64,000 nucleotides of DNA, taken from NCBI GenBank assembly GCA_009617715.1, contig VTFK01000176.1:124001-188000 (forward strand), in the 5' to 3' direction. The position numbers and the translations under genes were made by a program. Below the pieces are notes generated by a model. The model did not search any database. It was not told the DNA's origin and saw nothing but the letters and a program-made list of their open reading frames with translations. Source of the DNA: Plectrocnemia conspersa (taxonomy: Eukaryota > Arthropoda > Insecta > Trichoptera > Polycentropodidae). Positions 10,626-23,013 of this stretch are shown in pieces (the first letter of the stretch is position 1; every line of letters begins with the position of its first letter).

Positions 10626-13600
10626 ATGCATTTAAGCAGACGCGTACTCTTAAAGTTTAATACAATATGTTATCATTTGAGGAGTGCTTCGGGAATCTCA
10701 AATAGAAACGCAAAACGTGTGACAATTTATTATCTTTTCGCATTTGAAAATTTGAGAAATACTAGTTTATCTGATTATATGTTGATTTTTAGGTCTCCTA
10801 ATACCACCGACGGCGACGTCGAAAATTAGTCAACGGTTTAAACATCATAGTGAATTGCTATCTTATGAACCTTGGTCTTTGGATTTTCTTACGCCTGTTT
10901 TGAAAGATGCAAAAGTAGATTGGCAGTTCATAAAAGATGAATGTAAAAAAAGTTCAAACAATATTACCGATGCGAACGTGGAAGCGATCATTGTACAGCA
11001 CTTGATGAATCAGTTGATGAGCGACGAGTGTAGGAAGTTCATCGAGCATTTAAGGCTTCGACCCATCGATAATATAAACATTGGTTTAATTGGGAAGTTG
11101 CTCAAATTTTATGGAACGCTTGGATTTAATAATAATTTGGTTGACGCCGATTTGACATATTTGTACGAAATACACAATCATATACAGAAAAGATTCACCT
11201 TGCTAGATTTTAATACTTTGGAGAGTTATATAAACGCTATAACGACCACTCCAAAATGGAAGGATTATGCCGACATTTTGGAAAAGTACAGATCTAGCTT
11301 GCATCCCAATATTATTTCGTACAATGCGATCATAATAGCTGCATTCAGTAATGACGAACACGAACTAGGATGGAGTTTGATGGACGAGATATTAAAAGAT
11401 CATAAGTTACCTAGCGCTTATGTTTCTTTAAGTTGGATAAAAGCTTGTGTTAAAAAATACAAGGGAAGAAAATTACTACATAATTTAGAAAGACTTTTAT
11501 ATTTTTCGCGCGCTAATAACATAATGTTGGATGAGGTGGTGGTCCAGACTATTTACGATACTTTGCACTGTAATCTGTTGTGGAAATCGACGGTCGTCAC
11601 CATCGATGAGAGGTGATTATTACATTTCATAACTAAATCGGAAGTTTTATTAAAATATTATTGTTTGTTTCAGATCTAAATGTTACAACTGTAAAAATAA
11701 ATTGGAGCAAAATTCATTGACGGATAGTGAATTTAAAGAACTAAGCAGCGAGTTCTTTACTAAATCTCTCGTCGGGAAAAACCCGTTTCTAAAAACGTCA
11801 CCACTTGAATTGAACGCTTTTTTAAATTTCTTAAATAGAAATAGTCCTTTCGACATAGTCGTGGACGCTCTGAACGTCGCTTATACTAAGAAGGGCGGAA
11901 CCTTCGGTGCAAATGTTGAAAACGTATTACACCTCGTCAAAACCTTACTGCCCCATTACAAGAAAATACTAATTCTCGGCAAAAAGCACATGAACAAATG
12001 GTCACGGGAATGTATGAATTACTTCAACGATAACACCTATGTGTTTTTAACAGAAAATTTGTAAGTAATAACGATTCATACATAAATTTACACAGAAAGT
12101 ATTGTTTTTTAATAAATATTAAATAAACTAGAATATTAATCTTATAATAATATTCTAAAACGTACAAAACACGATGACTGATATAATAAACAAGTAATTA
12201 AATGTAAGATTTCAACAGCAAAAAAAAGTCTAGGAAATTAGCCAAGGTACTTTATTATTTTTGATAATAATTTCATGATATTAAAATTTTTTTGGATATT
12301 TTAAAATTACATATGAAGTGATAGAAATGCTGCTGTCGTTCGACAAAGTTCTTCTATTTTATTATTTTATCTTTCTAAGTACAAAAATCGTTCCGAGTAA
12401 CACATTGTATTAAAACTCACACATTTTAATTTTCTTAATTTTGTCCCTTACAATTTTCGATCGTCTGGCTAATGCGATTATTCGGGTGGAAACAGACTGT
12501 TTGTTACCATATAATACAGATCTTATCAGATTATTTGGGTGTGTATAACGGTGTAACGAGAATTGAAATCGGTAAAATTGGCGATGTCCTCAATCTATGA
12601 AAAGTGTAATCTGGGGTTTTGGTACCTGCTTCTGAAATTAAAAAAAAACAAAGTTCATTAGTCACTGACTAGACCACTAGTTCACTTTCAACAACGATTA
12701 TGGGTGGTCTTAAAATATTTACCCTACAGTGCATGATTATCTACTAAATAAAAATATTATTTTTCTGGTTTATTAATTATTTAAATTAAAGACAAATAAA
12801 AATAAATTAATATATTTTTTGATGCATTTATGCATCACCATGCACTATATGTTTATAATTTACCCATAAAATACAATTTATTGAATCTACGTACAATGAT
12901 TTTAAAATCGATAAAATTGGCAATGATTCCTCTGTATTTGGTACCGACATTTTTTTTGCATTCTATTTAAAATTATTTAACACAGTGGCTCCAAACTTTT
13001 TTTGATTTTTAGCACCCTCGCTGAATCTAATTATGTAAAATTCTAATAAGTATCCTTTGCAAAAAATTGAATAATTCTAGTAGCGTATTTGTTTGTGAAA
13101 AAAGTGATTTGCACCATGCTTGCTAGATATCGACTCCAATCACATTGAATTGAAAAAAAAAATAAAAAAAAAAATCCTTAAGTTACAAATAAAGCAATTA
13201 GTTTTATAAGCTTTTAACAAGTCCTTGAGCCAAATATTGTCGCAACGATTTAAATATTTTTTTATTTAAATTTCTATTATAGAACGCTTTTGATCTCCTT
13301 TTTTTTTCTCTAGAATTTTTCTTAAAGCAGCTAGGATTTTTTTCAATTTTTTAATTAATTGCGATTTTAAAACAATATGGAGGAGTGCAGGTCTCAGAAT
13401 AGATCCTTTAGTCCTGGGCGTATCCATCCGGCACATGTGAAACCGGCCTTATAGTCTAATATAAACAATTCATATCTATATTTAAATAACATACTACTAA
13501 TTGTCTTGAAATATTTTAGGTCATCCGATGATCCGTTTTTGTTATACTCAGCTATGAGTTCTCCCCACACAAAATTTGTCTCACGAGATTTGATGAAGTC

Positions 13601-13939
13601 GCATAGCTTTTACTGGAAACTCCAGAACTGCAGCTTTTATTCAACAGATGGCAAATATCTCATCAGTGCATTGTGACGAATATCAACAGATACGGGAAAG
13701 TTGAAATAAAGGTATAGTTAATTTAAATCATTCTTTCTGTTAATATAGTTCTAATAAATATCATATTAAAACGTTTGTGTTATTTTTAGTGGCCGATACA
13801 TCATACCTTGTTGCCGCAAAAACATGGGAATATTTGGCACATTCCCTACAGAAAAGCTAAAACTTCTCGTGAACATGGCCCGTTCAATTATTTTAACGAT
13901 GTTGAGTGGTTGTGCTTGGAACCGCCGCTTAAAGCATAA
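10626..13939 (+). CDS. PRORP: Protein-only mitochondrial RNase P catalytic subunit (PRORP/MRPP3), with a one-base frameshift
   Basis: PRORP removes 5' leaders from mitochondrial pre-tRNAs. Five coding exons: 10626-10716, 10793-11612, 11674-12060, 13520-13711 and 13790-13939, all GT-AG, total 546 aa once one base is allowed for, close to the animal norm. The N-terminus is basic and Ser-rich as expected for mitochondrial import. Exon 2 holds the helical PPR-like region. Exon 3 opens with the zinc motif CYNC (about residues 307-310) and carries the NYN nuclease motif FDIVVDALNVAY (Asp about 368). Exon 4 gives SSDDPFLLY (Asp pair about 436-437) and SRDLMKSH (Asp about 456). Exon 5 gives IWHIPY and WLCLEPP, the remaining zinc ligands. 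In exon 4 the frame breaks after SRDLMKSH and resumes one frame over as LLLETPELQLLFNRWQ, so one base is missing near 13601-13607. This is a sequencing error, an allele, or a recent lesion. Confidence 0.93.
12061..13519. other. PRORP intron 3
   Basis: 1.46-kb AT-rich intron between the GTAAGT donor at 12061 and the TTTTAG acceptor ending at 13519. I see no nested gene. A GC-richer patch near 13380-13440 has no recognised identity. Confidence 0.6.
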
Positions 13940-13943
13940 TATG

Positions 13944-13949
13944 AATAAA
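13944..13949 (+). terminator. PRORP polyadenylation signal
   Basis: AATAAA five bases after the PRORP stop codon. Further AATAAA motifs follow nearby. The 3' UTR is likely very short. Confidence 0.55.
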
Positions 13950-14468
13950 AAATATTTTTATCAGTTTTTTAATTTTTAATTCAATATATTTTATTTGAAT
14001 TATATATTGTTTAATACATAAAATAAAAATCAAATCAAGTGTCATTTGAGCTATTATATTCACTGAAAACTTTGAAATGCACTGTTCTATGGCAAAAATA
14101 AGTAGAGTGTCAATAATATATGAAAGTAGATCATTTACCAAAGTCTCAAATGTAAACATGGGCATGTGAAATTTCTACTTTGTAAGATGAATCTGGAAAG
14201 CAGCACAACGTATGCATGTTAAAATGATATTGCATATTTTTGACTAATTATTTTTCACGCGTTTTTACGATTACGCTAAGATTTTTAATTAATATATGCA
14301 ATAATAAACATCTCAAATAAATTCTGCGTTAATTATAATATTATAAAAAATTAGAAAATGGATGTAGAATATTTATGAGAATTTACATTTGTAAGAATCT
14401 TTTCAGTAATAATTAATCTTGAATAAACGGAATTATTACAATGTAAATAATTGGACAATTATAAAAAG

Positions 14469-14793
14469 CAGGGCTGTGGAGTCGTTAAAAAAAACACGAC
14501 TCCGACTCCGATTCCGATATTTACTAACAACACGACTCCACTCCGACTCCGACTCCGATTTCAACTCCGACTCAAAAAAGTTTAGTTTTATCAGGTATTT
14601 TTGGTGTTCTTCTACACGTTTAATTTTCATACGCTATACACATTCATTATTACGCAATTAAAAATTCATAAATTTCATAATTTAAAAAAATGGTCGGAGT
14701 CACTCATTTTTCACGACTCCGACTCCGACTCCAACTCCGGCCAAAACACCACGACTCCACGACTCCAACTCCGACTCCGACTCCACAGCCCTG
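14469..14793. mobile_element. hAT-type MITE with perfect 8-bp target duplication
   Basis: Terminal inverted repeats CAGGGCTGTGGAGTCG / CGACTCCACAGCCCTG bound a 325-bp element flanked on both sides by ATAAAAAG (14461-14468 and 14794-14801). An 8-bp duplication is typical of hAT transposons. The subterminal regions on both sides are short tandem arrays of CGACTC/CCGACT units, which explains the Asp/Ser- and Arg-rich translations in all frames. No transposase is encoded. Related remnants occur at 28700, 29521-29779 and 33726. Confidence 0.88.
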
Positions 14794-14801
14794 ATAAAAA
14801 G

Positions 14802-15799
14802 CATATTAAAAGAACATTTGTGTGTTTGATAAAATTTAGTTTGAATCTTTTCTTTATTGCTTCATGTGCATAAATTGATGGCGCAACATTTTAAAAGATA
14901 TTTAAATAAATATTTTGTACCATTAAATGAATTATTTGGGCATTTATGTGAGGTAAATCTTCAGAGAAGGATTTGTTGCTGTTCTGATTAGTGTTTGCTA
15001 GCTCGCACATAATCTGTCCAAAAGTGATGCACAAACAAAACAATTACTTAATTTGCTCATTTAAATTGTTCCCCATTTTTAATTTTATCCACTTAATAGA
15101 TTTACCATACGTCCCGGTTTCATATACCATCTGTCCCTGTTTCACATAATTTCCGAGAAATTTACTTTTTGTCAGCTGTTCCAGTTTAGTTTCATAAATA
15201 TGGTAAGCCTATCCCTTGGTAATGTATAAGATTAATCTCTAGCTATAAACCTTAATGTATATAACAGTAGAAAATTACAAGATACTGTTCCCTAAATTCC
15301 TTTAATTATAATAATATAGTAACAATAGAGGTTAATTATACGCTTAACTGCCACATGGTCCACGGAATGTTTTTATAAAAGTGAGATACTAGAATAGAAG
15401 CAAATGAAATGCAAGAATTTAAATGCGTTTATATTGAATTTTTAGAATGAGATTTTGCAAATTTGTTTATAGAGTAAGTCAAATTCTATAATATGAAGAT
15501 GTAAACTTAAAAAAATGTGTGGATTATTGACCAACCAAATGTGTACTATATGAGATCAATTTAAAAGATATGAAGAGGCTATAAAAGAAATGTCATCACA
15601 GGTTTTATTTATTTTACAGATATATCAACTATATGTAATATAAATGTTACTGGATTATAATCATGTTCATGTGTACAAAATGTTTGTAGTTACGGGGAAA
15701 AAATAATTTACAATTTAAGCAAAAGAGAAAAAAACAATAAATTAGGTGATGATTTAGTACATTTCATTGCAGAACTGGAATTATTGAAATGTTTTGGCG
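14802..15799. other. AT-rich spacer
   Basis: No gene or named repeat recognised. Confidence 0.4.
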
Positions 15800-16030
15800 A
15801 CGGATAGTGACGGGTGGCAATTAGACACAGATTGAGCCGCTGCAGTAGTACTTTTGCTGAGATTTTTAGTTACATTTTGGAATGTACTGTGCACGAGGCA
15901 CACACCGGCTGTGCGAGCCCTCCAAAGTCGCCAAGAGAAAAAAATGCGTACGTTACGTCAGTGTTACCAAAGTGCCGCCAAGTTTTGGCCATAATAAAAC
16001 ATAAATAAATGGGCCCCCACATTGTCTTTA
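15800..16030 (+). repeat. Dispersed GC-richer repeat, copy 1
   Basis: Matches 20850-21085. Both start with 'TGAC...GCAATTAG.C.CAG.TTG.G', carry a CpG-rich middle and end with 'AGTGCCGCC' then 'CCCCCACATTGT'. The short frame here is not conserved in the other copy. Class unknown. Confidence 0.6.
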
Positions 16031-16231
16031 GCCTCTAAATGGCGCGATTTTATATTATTATTTTAATTATTGATTGAAGTATATTCAAACCGAAATTTGT
16101 TCAATAGGAAAACGCAAAAACAACTATCACTTCTCAGAAGTAAAAAACTCGTGTCGTCGTAGTGGGAACGCTCCATCATTTCTACTACGATGGCGACGAT
16201 AGTATATTACAATTTTTAAGAAGTACATAAA

Positions 16232-16427
16232 AACTGAATTTTGACCAATAGAAGAGCGCAAAAAACAATTATCACTTCACAGAAGACAAAAATTCACGGC
16301 AAGAGCAATAAAATCATATCATACTGTGACGGTGCCGACCCGATTTTATTGCTTTTGACGTGAATTTTTGACTTCTGAAAAGTGATAATTGTTTTTGTGC
16401 TCTCCTATTGACCAAAATTCGGTTTGA
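16232..16427. mobile_element. Foldback MITE (hairpin element), copy 1
   Basis: The left arm (GAATTTTGACCAATAGAAGA, then ACAATTATCACTTC, then GCAATAAAATC) is repeated in reverse on the right (GATTTTATTGCTTTTGACGT to CCTATTGACCAAAATTCGG), leaving a short GC-rich loop. The whole element can fold into one long hairpin. Another arm-like fragment lies just upstream at 16075-16165, so two insertions may be nested. The same element occurs at 56971-57177. Confidence 0.75.
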
Positions 16428-16439
16428 ATGTATTTCGAT

Positions 16440-17410
16440 CAATACTTTGAATAAACTATAAAAGTGCGCCATTACTATCTTAATATCAATGACCGGTAAA
16501 GATATCTATTATATTTTTAAGTCACGGCGAAACACCGAAATTCTAACAAACCATAAAGCGTTCATATTATTTCTAACAAAATATTTCGTTTGACTTAATA
16601 TAGAAAAAATAATGACATTTTATAGTTAATGGATTCGCGCGGTAATTAAATATGTGTTACATTTAGTAGTAAAGAATGATATAAATTACTTCCTTCGTTT
16701 CACATGGTTTCACTTTTACGCGGTTCAGAATAAACATTTTTTTGAAATATTTCTAATCATACATTGCTTCAGCTTACTCTTGAACTTGACCTATATCTGG
16801 AACCTTTTCCACTGCTCATGAAGTGTGTATTGAGTTGATTTCTGGAGTACACGTGTGTCAATGAAGATTTTGCTCGTATATCTTATAGTTTTTATTTTTC
16901 CAATTTTTAATAACATTTAAAATTTTCTATGAACTTATTTTGCGTATTAAATCCTTATCTACAGCGCATAATTCTATTTTTATTATTGATCTATTTAATT
17001 CGTTTTTTGTTTTAGAATACTGAACATTTTTAGTAAGTTCGTACTATACAAAAAAGCGTCAGATAATTCATCACAGGTTGATTAGGAGACAATTTAAACT
17101 CATCGGAGCAATTGTATCGGAGACCTTTGAAAACCAAGATGAAAAAAAAGACGTATGAGGAAAGATGGACAAATTACAAACAGAGAGATTTGTGATGTGC
17201 CACATAATGTCATTTCATCATTTAATATCATTGAAAGGTGTTATCAAAAGCTGATTGCCACTTATTCAGAGAAGTTGGACACTATTTTTTCAATTGAGCT
17301 TTAGCAGTTTCACTCATACCAGTGTCGTAATTTCAGTGCAGCAAAAAATGTAAAAACAAAATTAAATCATGCTGCGCTTAATTAAATAATATACAACGTT
17401 GGGCATGCCT
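16440..17410. other. AT-rich spacer
   Basis: No gene or named repeat recognised. Confidence 0.35.
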
Positions 17411-17414
17411 TTCT

Positions 17415-17581
<167 letters not shown>

Positions 17582-17598
17582 GACTTATCGATACTAAG

Positions 17599-18223
17599 TT
17601 AAGGTGACCAAATTTTGAAAATTTCAAAGAAGGATACTAAAAATAAAAAGGTCATTATTGCTGCGGGAGTTAAAAAGGAGCATTTCGGAATTTTTTATCC
17701 GTGGAGGATAAAGGAGGATAGATTGTCGCGAGGGCTAAAAGATGTCATTTCGAAAATTTCGTTCAAAGGCCATCTCCGAAAAAATTTTGAGGAAAAGAAA
17801 TTGCTACAGGAGCTCAAAAGGTCTTTTTTTGTTCATTTTTGTACAAAGAGGACCACATTTTTGAGAAGGGCGTTTGGACATATTAACTAAGTGTAGGAGC
17901 ATACACAATAAACTTTACAATTAGAAAATGCAGAAGAAAACTGTAAGTATGTATTAAAAATAAAAATAGTATTGATCTCATTGTAGGTTTAAATTCAGCC
18001 CGGCTGCCGAGCCTTTTCAGATTACTATCTATAAGTATTAATGAATTACATAATACATTGTTTATGCTCAGTATTATAAGGTGACCAGACGTCCTCAGTT
18101 AAGGAGGATTATTATCCTCCTTGAACAAATATCACTAAATAAACATTTTTTTTTAAAATTACCTTTTTTAACTACCGTAGCAATTTCTCTTCTTTTGATA
18201 TTTTCAAAATATGGTCACCTTAA
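17599..18223. mobile_element. TTAA-flanked inverted-repeat element
   Basis: TTAAGGTGACCAAATTTTGA at 17599 is mirrored by TTTTCAAAATATGGTCACCTTAA ending at 18223, about 625 bp apart. TTAA at both ends suits a piggyBac-like target site. An open frame of about 90 codons (17615-17890, Lys-rich) lies inside but resembles no transposase I know. A second GGTGACCAGACGTCCT motif at 18080 inside suggests nesting or a related element. Confidence 0.55.
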
Positions 18224-18810
18224 ATATTCGTAGTTACCATCTTTACAGTAAATAGCATACTTTAAAAGCAATTTAATATTTACAAAATGTGTACACCGGT
18301 GGCTTACGACTTGCATGTGATTTCCCAGTGTAAAAACGTAATATTAGAAGTTAACAAAAGTGTTAATTATTGCTAGGTCATTTTATGCACTATTGCAAAT
18401 TGCAATACTACATAAAATGACTTATTGCTACTTGCAACAATATCTTCTTTTTGGCGCCATATATAAACATAAAAATCTTTCACTATTATTGTGATATCAT
18501 TGTAGTAAAATCTGCGTTTAACATTTATTTGCAATTTATTTAGTTTCTTTAAGGAACATATAACGATGCATACGAACAAATTGTGTATATGTTGTTTTGG
18601 AAACAATTTTTGTTTAAAAATTATTAAATTTGCTTACATAATTTTTTTTCTTAATGATGATATGCCAAATTAATTTCCATTTAAAAGAAAAATAATAGTA
18701 TACTCACCATTAACGAGAACGAAAGTCTATTTGAATATTATTGGTATTGCCCAAAGTCGTCCTTTCTAAAGTTATTCAATAAAATGTCCCCCCTCTTTTA
18801 AATAAATAAA
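18224..18810. other. AT-rich spacer
   Basis: No gene recognised. Short minus-strand frames near 18400-18600 have no family signature. Confidence 0.35.
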
Positions 18811-18819
18811 CGCAAAAAA

Positions 18820-19245
18820 AAGCTATAGAAAAAAGTGGTCGCGATGGCAATGGCCGGAGTATATGTTGTTATGTCCGCCTGAAGATACGAACGCGGCGAA
18901 AGTGGTCATTGTTACAGTTTTATTTTGGCGGTCCATTAGGTGTTTTTTTGTTCGGACGCAGACCTCAACCTTCACCTGACGGTAAATTGCGCTGACGTCA
19001 CGTTTTGTTAAAAACAAAGATAGCAAACCGGTCGCGCATAATCGATCGGTAGAAAGCAAATTGCAAATTGCTGTGACATGCGCTTAAATGCTTAAACGCT
19101 TAAACCGTGTGTAAGTGTTGCGCAATTGGCAAATTGTGACGTTTTAATAATGAACTTTAAAACGAGTGTTTTCAAAGCCGCCATGTTTGGCGCCGGCGAG
19201 GCGTCGGCTAAACGGACGGCTGTATTATCGACGTTTATTTTTGAC
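18820..19245. promoter_or_regulatory. Isolated CpG-rich, promoter-like island
   Basis: About 400 bp stands out from the AT-rich background by CpG content. It holds a perfect cAMP-response palindrome TGACGTCA (near 18993), an E2F-type TTTGGCGC (near 19186), and a GCCGCCATG / CATGGCGGC segment (19178-19186) that reads as a Kozak context on the plus strand and a YY1-like element on the minus strand. Either strand gives only a very short frame from that ATG (minus strand: MAALKTLVLKFIIKTSQ). I infer a promoter or first-exon region of a gene whose other exons I cannot identify, or a CpG-rich repeat. Confidence 0.4.
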
Positions 19246-20849
19246 AACTAACAAATTTTCTAATCAGTAATAACAATACGACCTTTGCAATTTGGTTCTA
19301 ATAAGGCAATAAGGTGGCCATTGTTTTTTTCATTTAAGTGAGAGGAAGAAAATTGAATGCACAAAATAGTAAAAATAATCTTTTTACTTCATATAATTCA
19401 AGTAAGCCAATACAAATCTTTTTGCCAATTATACATTTTATTGTAAATAATTACATATTTTAATACAAAAATAATATTTTCACTTAATTTTATTATAAAA
19501 TTTTAGTTTAAATGAACCTTTGTACAAAATGTATTATTATGAAATGTATTATTTTATTTACATTATAGTCGTATTCAAAAAACCTGCAAGCTAAAGCTTA
19601 ATTAATATCTTGCTTGCATATCTTTTGAGGCCAGCAATAATATTAATTACTATATATTATTTAATATTGTTGATATGTTTTTTAAAAAAGTTGGATACGA
19701 TTTATGTTTGGTGTTAGTTTCTTAATATTCTTTAATCTTATTCTATAATTGTCACCACTCACTAAAAGCTTAAAAAATAATTGTTTTTTTGTATCATGGT
19801 ACTTTCTAAAACAAAGTATTTTCTCGTTGGCGCTATTCAAACAATCGCGTATCTGAGCGGACCCATAATTAAATAAAAACAGAAAAACTGTACTGCCTGA
19901 ACAAAGGCACAGGGTCGGTAAATAACGCTATGGAATGCGTTGCACAGGTACAAATTATCTTTAGATCCACTTTTCATAGAATTACGACGTTGCGAATTTA
20001 GGTGGATTTTGATAATATTTTAGACGTTTTAATTGAAAATTGCTGTTTTATTTTATTTGCCTGGAATTATTTGTAAAATTTTACAAAATACAGTTTTTTT
20101 TATAGATTGCATAATTTATCATTACTAGGTATTTTATTTATAGTCTGTCAGTGGTTTTCACGCGTGTTGTGCTCATAATCTCGCACTTCGCACTCAAAAC
20201 TAACGCTTTACAGAATTATGTAGTGATTTAAGACTGTTACATAGATTCGAGTCATCAGCATCTTACCCAGCCATGCCTTCGTCGCCAGACTGGATGAAGA
20301 GAAGGCGCTAGATCGCGTCAAGAAGAGTGTTTAATTCACTCGCTTTCCTGACCCCAGATGTCAGCCGTCGTCCCGTTAAGCAGGTTTCCGCTTCTAGAAG
20401 AGTATGCAAAACAGTTTATGGAGCCGCAAGAGCGTAAATATATACTTATAAATTTAGTCACATGATAAACTTTCACCTCCATTCCAGAATTTCAAGGCAT
20501 TATGTATTAAACAACAATTTCACCGACTTAGAATATGCGTTACACCGCTAAAAATCTTATAAGATTTGTATTTGACAATAAGGAAGAGTCTGGTTCCACC
20601 CCGAATCATCGACATTGATCAAAAGATCGAGCACTGGAAGATACATTGGACATCCCTTCCAATTCTCAAGGGTTTGAAAACTGGGGCGAATATACGTCGT
20701 ACTGATTTACTTTCAGTACTTTGCATGGTGCGGTTTTAGACAAATATATGCCATTGCTGAGAGCTGAGACTCGTATAACGCCATTTTCTTAACGCGTACC
20801 AGCGCTTAACATCAATAATAGTTTTCTTTATGTAGTTTTGCCAGATAAA
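19246..20849. other. Intergenic, mixed composition
   Basis: Mostly AT-rich. A GC-richer block at 20240-20420 has no recognised identity. 20165-20205 shares a 'GTGCTCATAAT.T.GCACTTCGC' motif with 28320-28350 (reversed) and 34910-34950. 20570-20620 resembles 44630-44690 ('AAGAGTCTGGTTCCACCCC'). These are small dispersed repeats of unknown class. Confidence 0.35.
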
Positions 20850-21085
20850 TGGTGACATATAGCAATTAGGCGCAGCTTGGGGCGATGCATTAGTATATAT
20901 TTCAGTTTAAAGATAATTATTATTAAATGCTGTGAATAAAATCGACGGACGAGACGCCGCCGGTCGTCGTACTCATGTTGTTGTCGCCAGAGAGGGGCGA
21001 AGTGTTGCCTTCACTGCTGCTACACCAGTGTTGCTAGAGTGCCGCCTAGCTTGTGATTAAACAAATCGACCCCCACATTGTTTAT
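20850..21085 (+). repeat. Dispersed GC-richer repeat, copy 2
   Basis: Second copy of the repeat at 15800-16030, with the same start and end blocks and a more CpG-rich middle (GACGAGACGCCGCCGGTCG). Confidence 0.6.
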
Positions 21086-21149
21086 TGTTCAAGTGAAATA
21101 TTTTAGCCTATAAATTATCGTAAGCTTTGGTCAAGCGATCGAAAATTAA

Positions 21150-21335
21150 TTTTATTGGGTTCAATTTATAGTCAATAGATGTCACTACAGCTGGGTCCGG
21201 TTTCTTTTTATAATAATAGCGCATTTTTTACAAATAAAAACTCGAGTGCCGCCGCCGGCCGGGACTCGTACCCGCAACCTCAGAGTTACTAGTCTGAGAC
21301 GTTACGGACTACGCTATTCCGTCCTTTTGATAATA
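21150..21335 (-). mobile_element. tRNA-derived SINE, head region, minus strand
   Basis: On the minus strand the tRNA-like head contains GCGTAGTCCGTAACG and a B-box-like GGTTGCGGGTACGAGTCCC, followed by the 'GGACCCAGCTGTAGTGACATC' body seen at 2700-2740. The 3' half found in other copies is missing. Confidence 0.7.
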
Positions 21336-21339
21336 TTTG

Positions 21340-23010
21340 GTTCGTATATATATAAATATATACATTATAAATAAATAAAATAAATAAATAAGTATACATG
21401 TCATTTGATTATGTGAATATTTCTATAAATATTATATGCGGAATATTATAGTTTTTACAATTTTATAACATTAATTTATATACATTTGTGCAGTGAGTAT
21501 ACATCACCGGAATGTTCAGATTTGTACACCGTATGGGTAACTTTAACATAGCTTCTCATTGGCCAATCGTATGTTTATCTCATATCAATAATATGGTCGT
21601 CTTTGGTGAACTATTTCTGATAGTCATCGAAGTTGTTGACGGTATAACTCGGCTGTTTCTGTGCGGTATTTTTCAATAAGTTCCGAATATGTTACTCCAC
21701 CAAATACAGAGTGGGGATAAAAATATTGTTTTGTGTGCCGATTTACTAATCAAACCTTATTTTTTATCTCCTGTCACGAATAAAAAAAATAATGATCGAT
21801 GTTGAGCGAGCGTGAGAAGTTGTCGAGCAAAGAGGCACAAGCGACGATCTATCAGTTTCTGTTATGAGGATTAACTTCTAGAATCTAGACTTTCCTCATT
21901 GAATTCAGATGATTGAAAATTCATTAACAGTATTTATCTTGGATAAGAGTTTCTAAACGTTCTTTCACTTTGTTTAGCAAAGTACTTTTTTTACTATTAT
22001 TTAATTTTAGGGTGAAATGCAATTATTTATAAACAACAAAGAAAGTAAATAGAGATTGTTGTAGCAAGACCTATTAATTTATATATGACACAAATAAAGC
22101 ATAAACAAAAAAAAAATTTGGCAAATAAAGCATAAAAACAGCACGATTTTTTGTACAACCTAATAGTTAGTCATGCGAAACACATTTTATTCATAGCACG
22201 TCTGTTCAAAAGTTCATGTATATTATATGCATATATTCAAAATATTTTGTATTTGAAACGAACTCAGATAAGTTTCGATTTCAGCTAAACATATAAAAAT
22301 GAAAAATACATTTGCGGTCGTTCTCCAGAAAAAATATTCTAACAATGTTGTCTAAATAATAGAAAATACAGTTTTAATTTTGTAGTTCACCCGCAACTTT
22401 TTAAATCTAATTGAACAGGTATTAACTAGATTCAGTAAATTTTTGATTGCTTCTTATTATAGTACTTTAAAACACGTTTTACAAAAATAGATAACAATCG
22501 CCGGAGAAGAGAGTTTGTCAAAGAATGAAATAAAAAGAAGATGTCGCCGCTTACGAACAATTTTTTATCGTTTTCTTTATTATTAGAAATTGTTCTCAAG
22601 AGCAAAATCGATTAAGACGAAACTATGTAATTTTGTTGTAATAATACTACGACGCTCAAAGAGCGCAATTAAACGTTGAAAAATGGGCTCTTTTTATTTT
22701 TGATTCTTGTCACGTACATCTAGGGATGGCGTTTACGTGACTATTGTACGCTTTCCCAGCTTTTAAATTTTACGTCTGATAAAATAAAGATAAGACAATG
22801 ATCCGATGCGATTATGTTATAACGAAATTGAAGAGCGATGTAATGCGATACAAACAAATCGAGGTTATGTGAGCAATGCGGTTTTGGTGAAGCGTTAAAT
22901 TATACACGATGGATGCATAATTGAACATAGGAAAAAAAATTTATATTATTCAAATAAGCACAGTATATTTAGGGAATTAAACCGAATCTTAAAACCTACG
23001 TTTAAATAAT
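21340..23010. other. AT-rich intergenic spacer
   Basis: No supported gene. Includes AT-rich tracts and unremarkable single-copy-looking sequence. Confidence 0.35.
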
Positions 23011-23013
23011 AAA

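Noticed and set aside
14419..14873. Overlapping Asp/Ser-rich and Arg-rich frames
   Set aside because: They come from the GACTCC arrays of the hAT MITE and change in every frame and copy.
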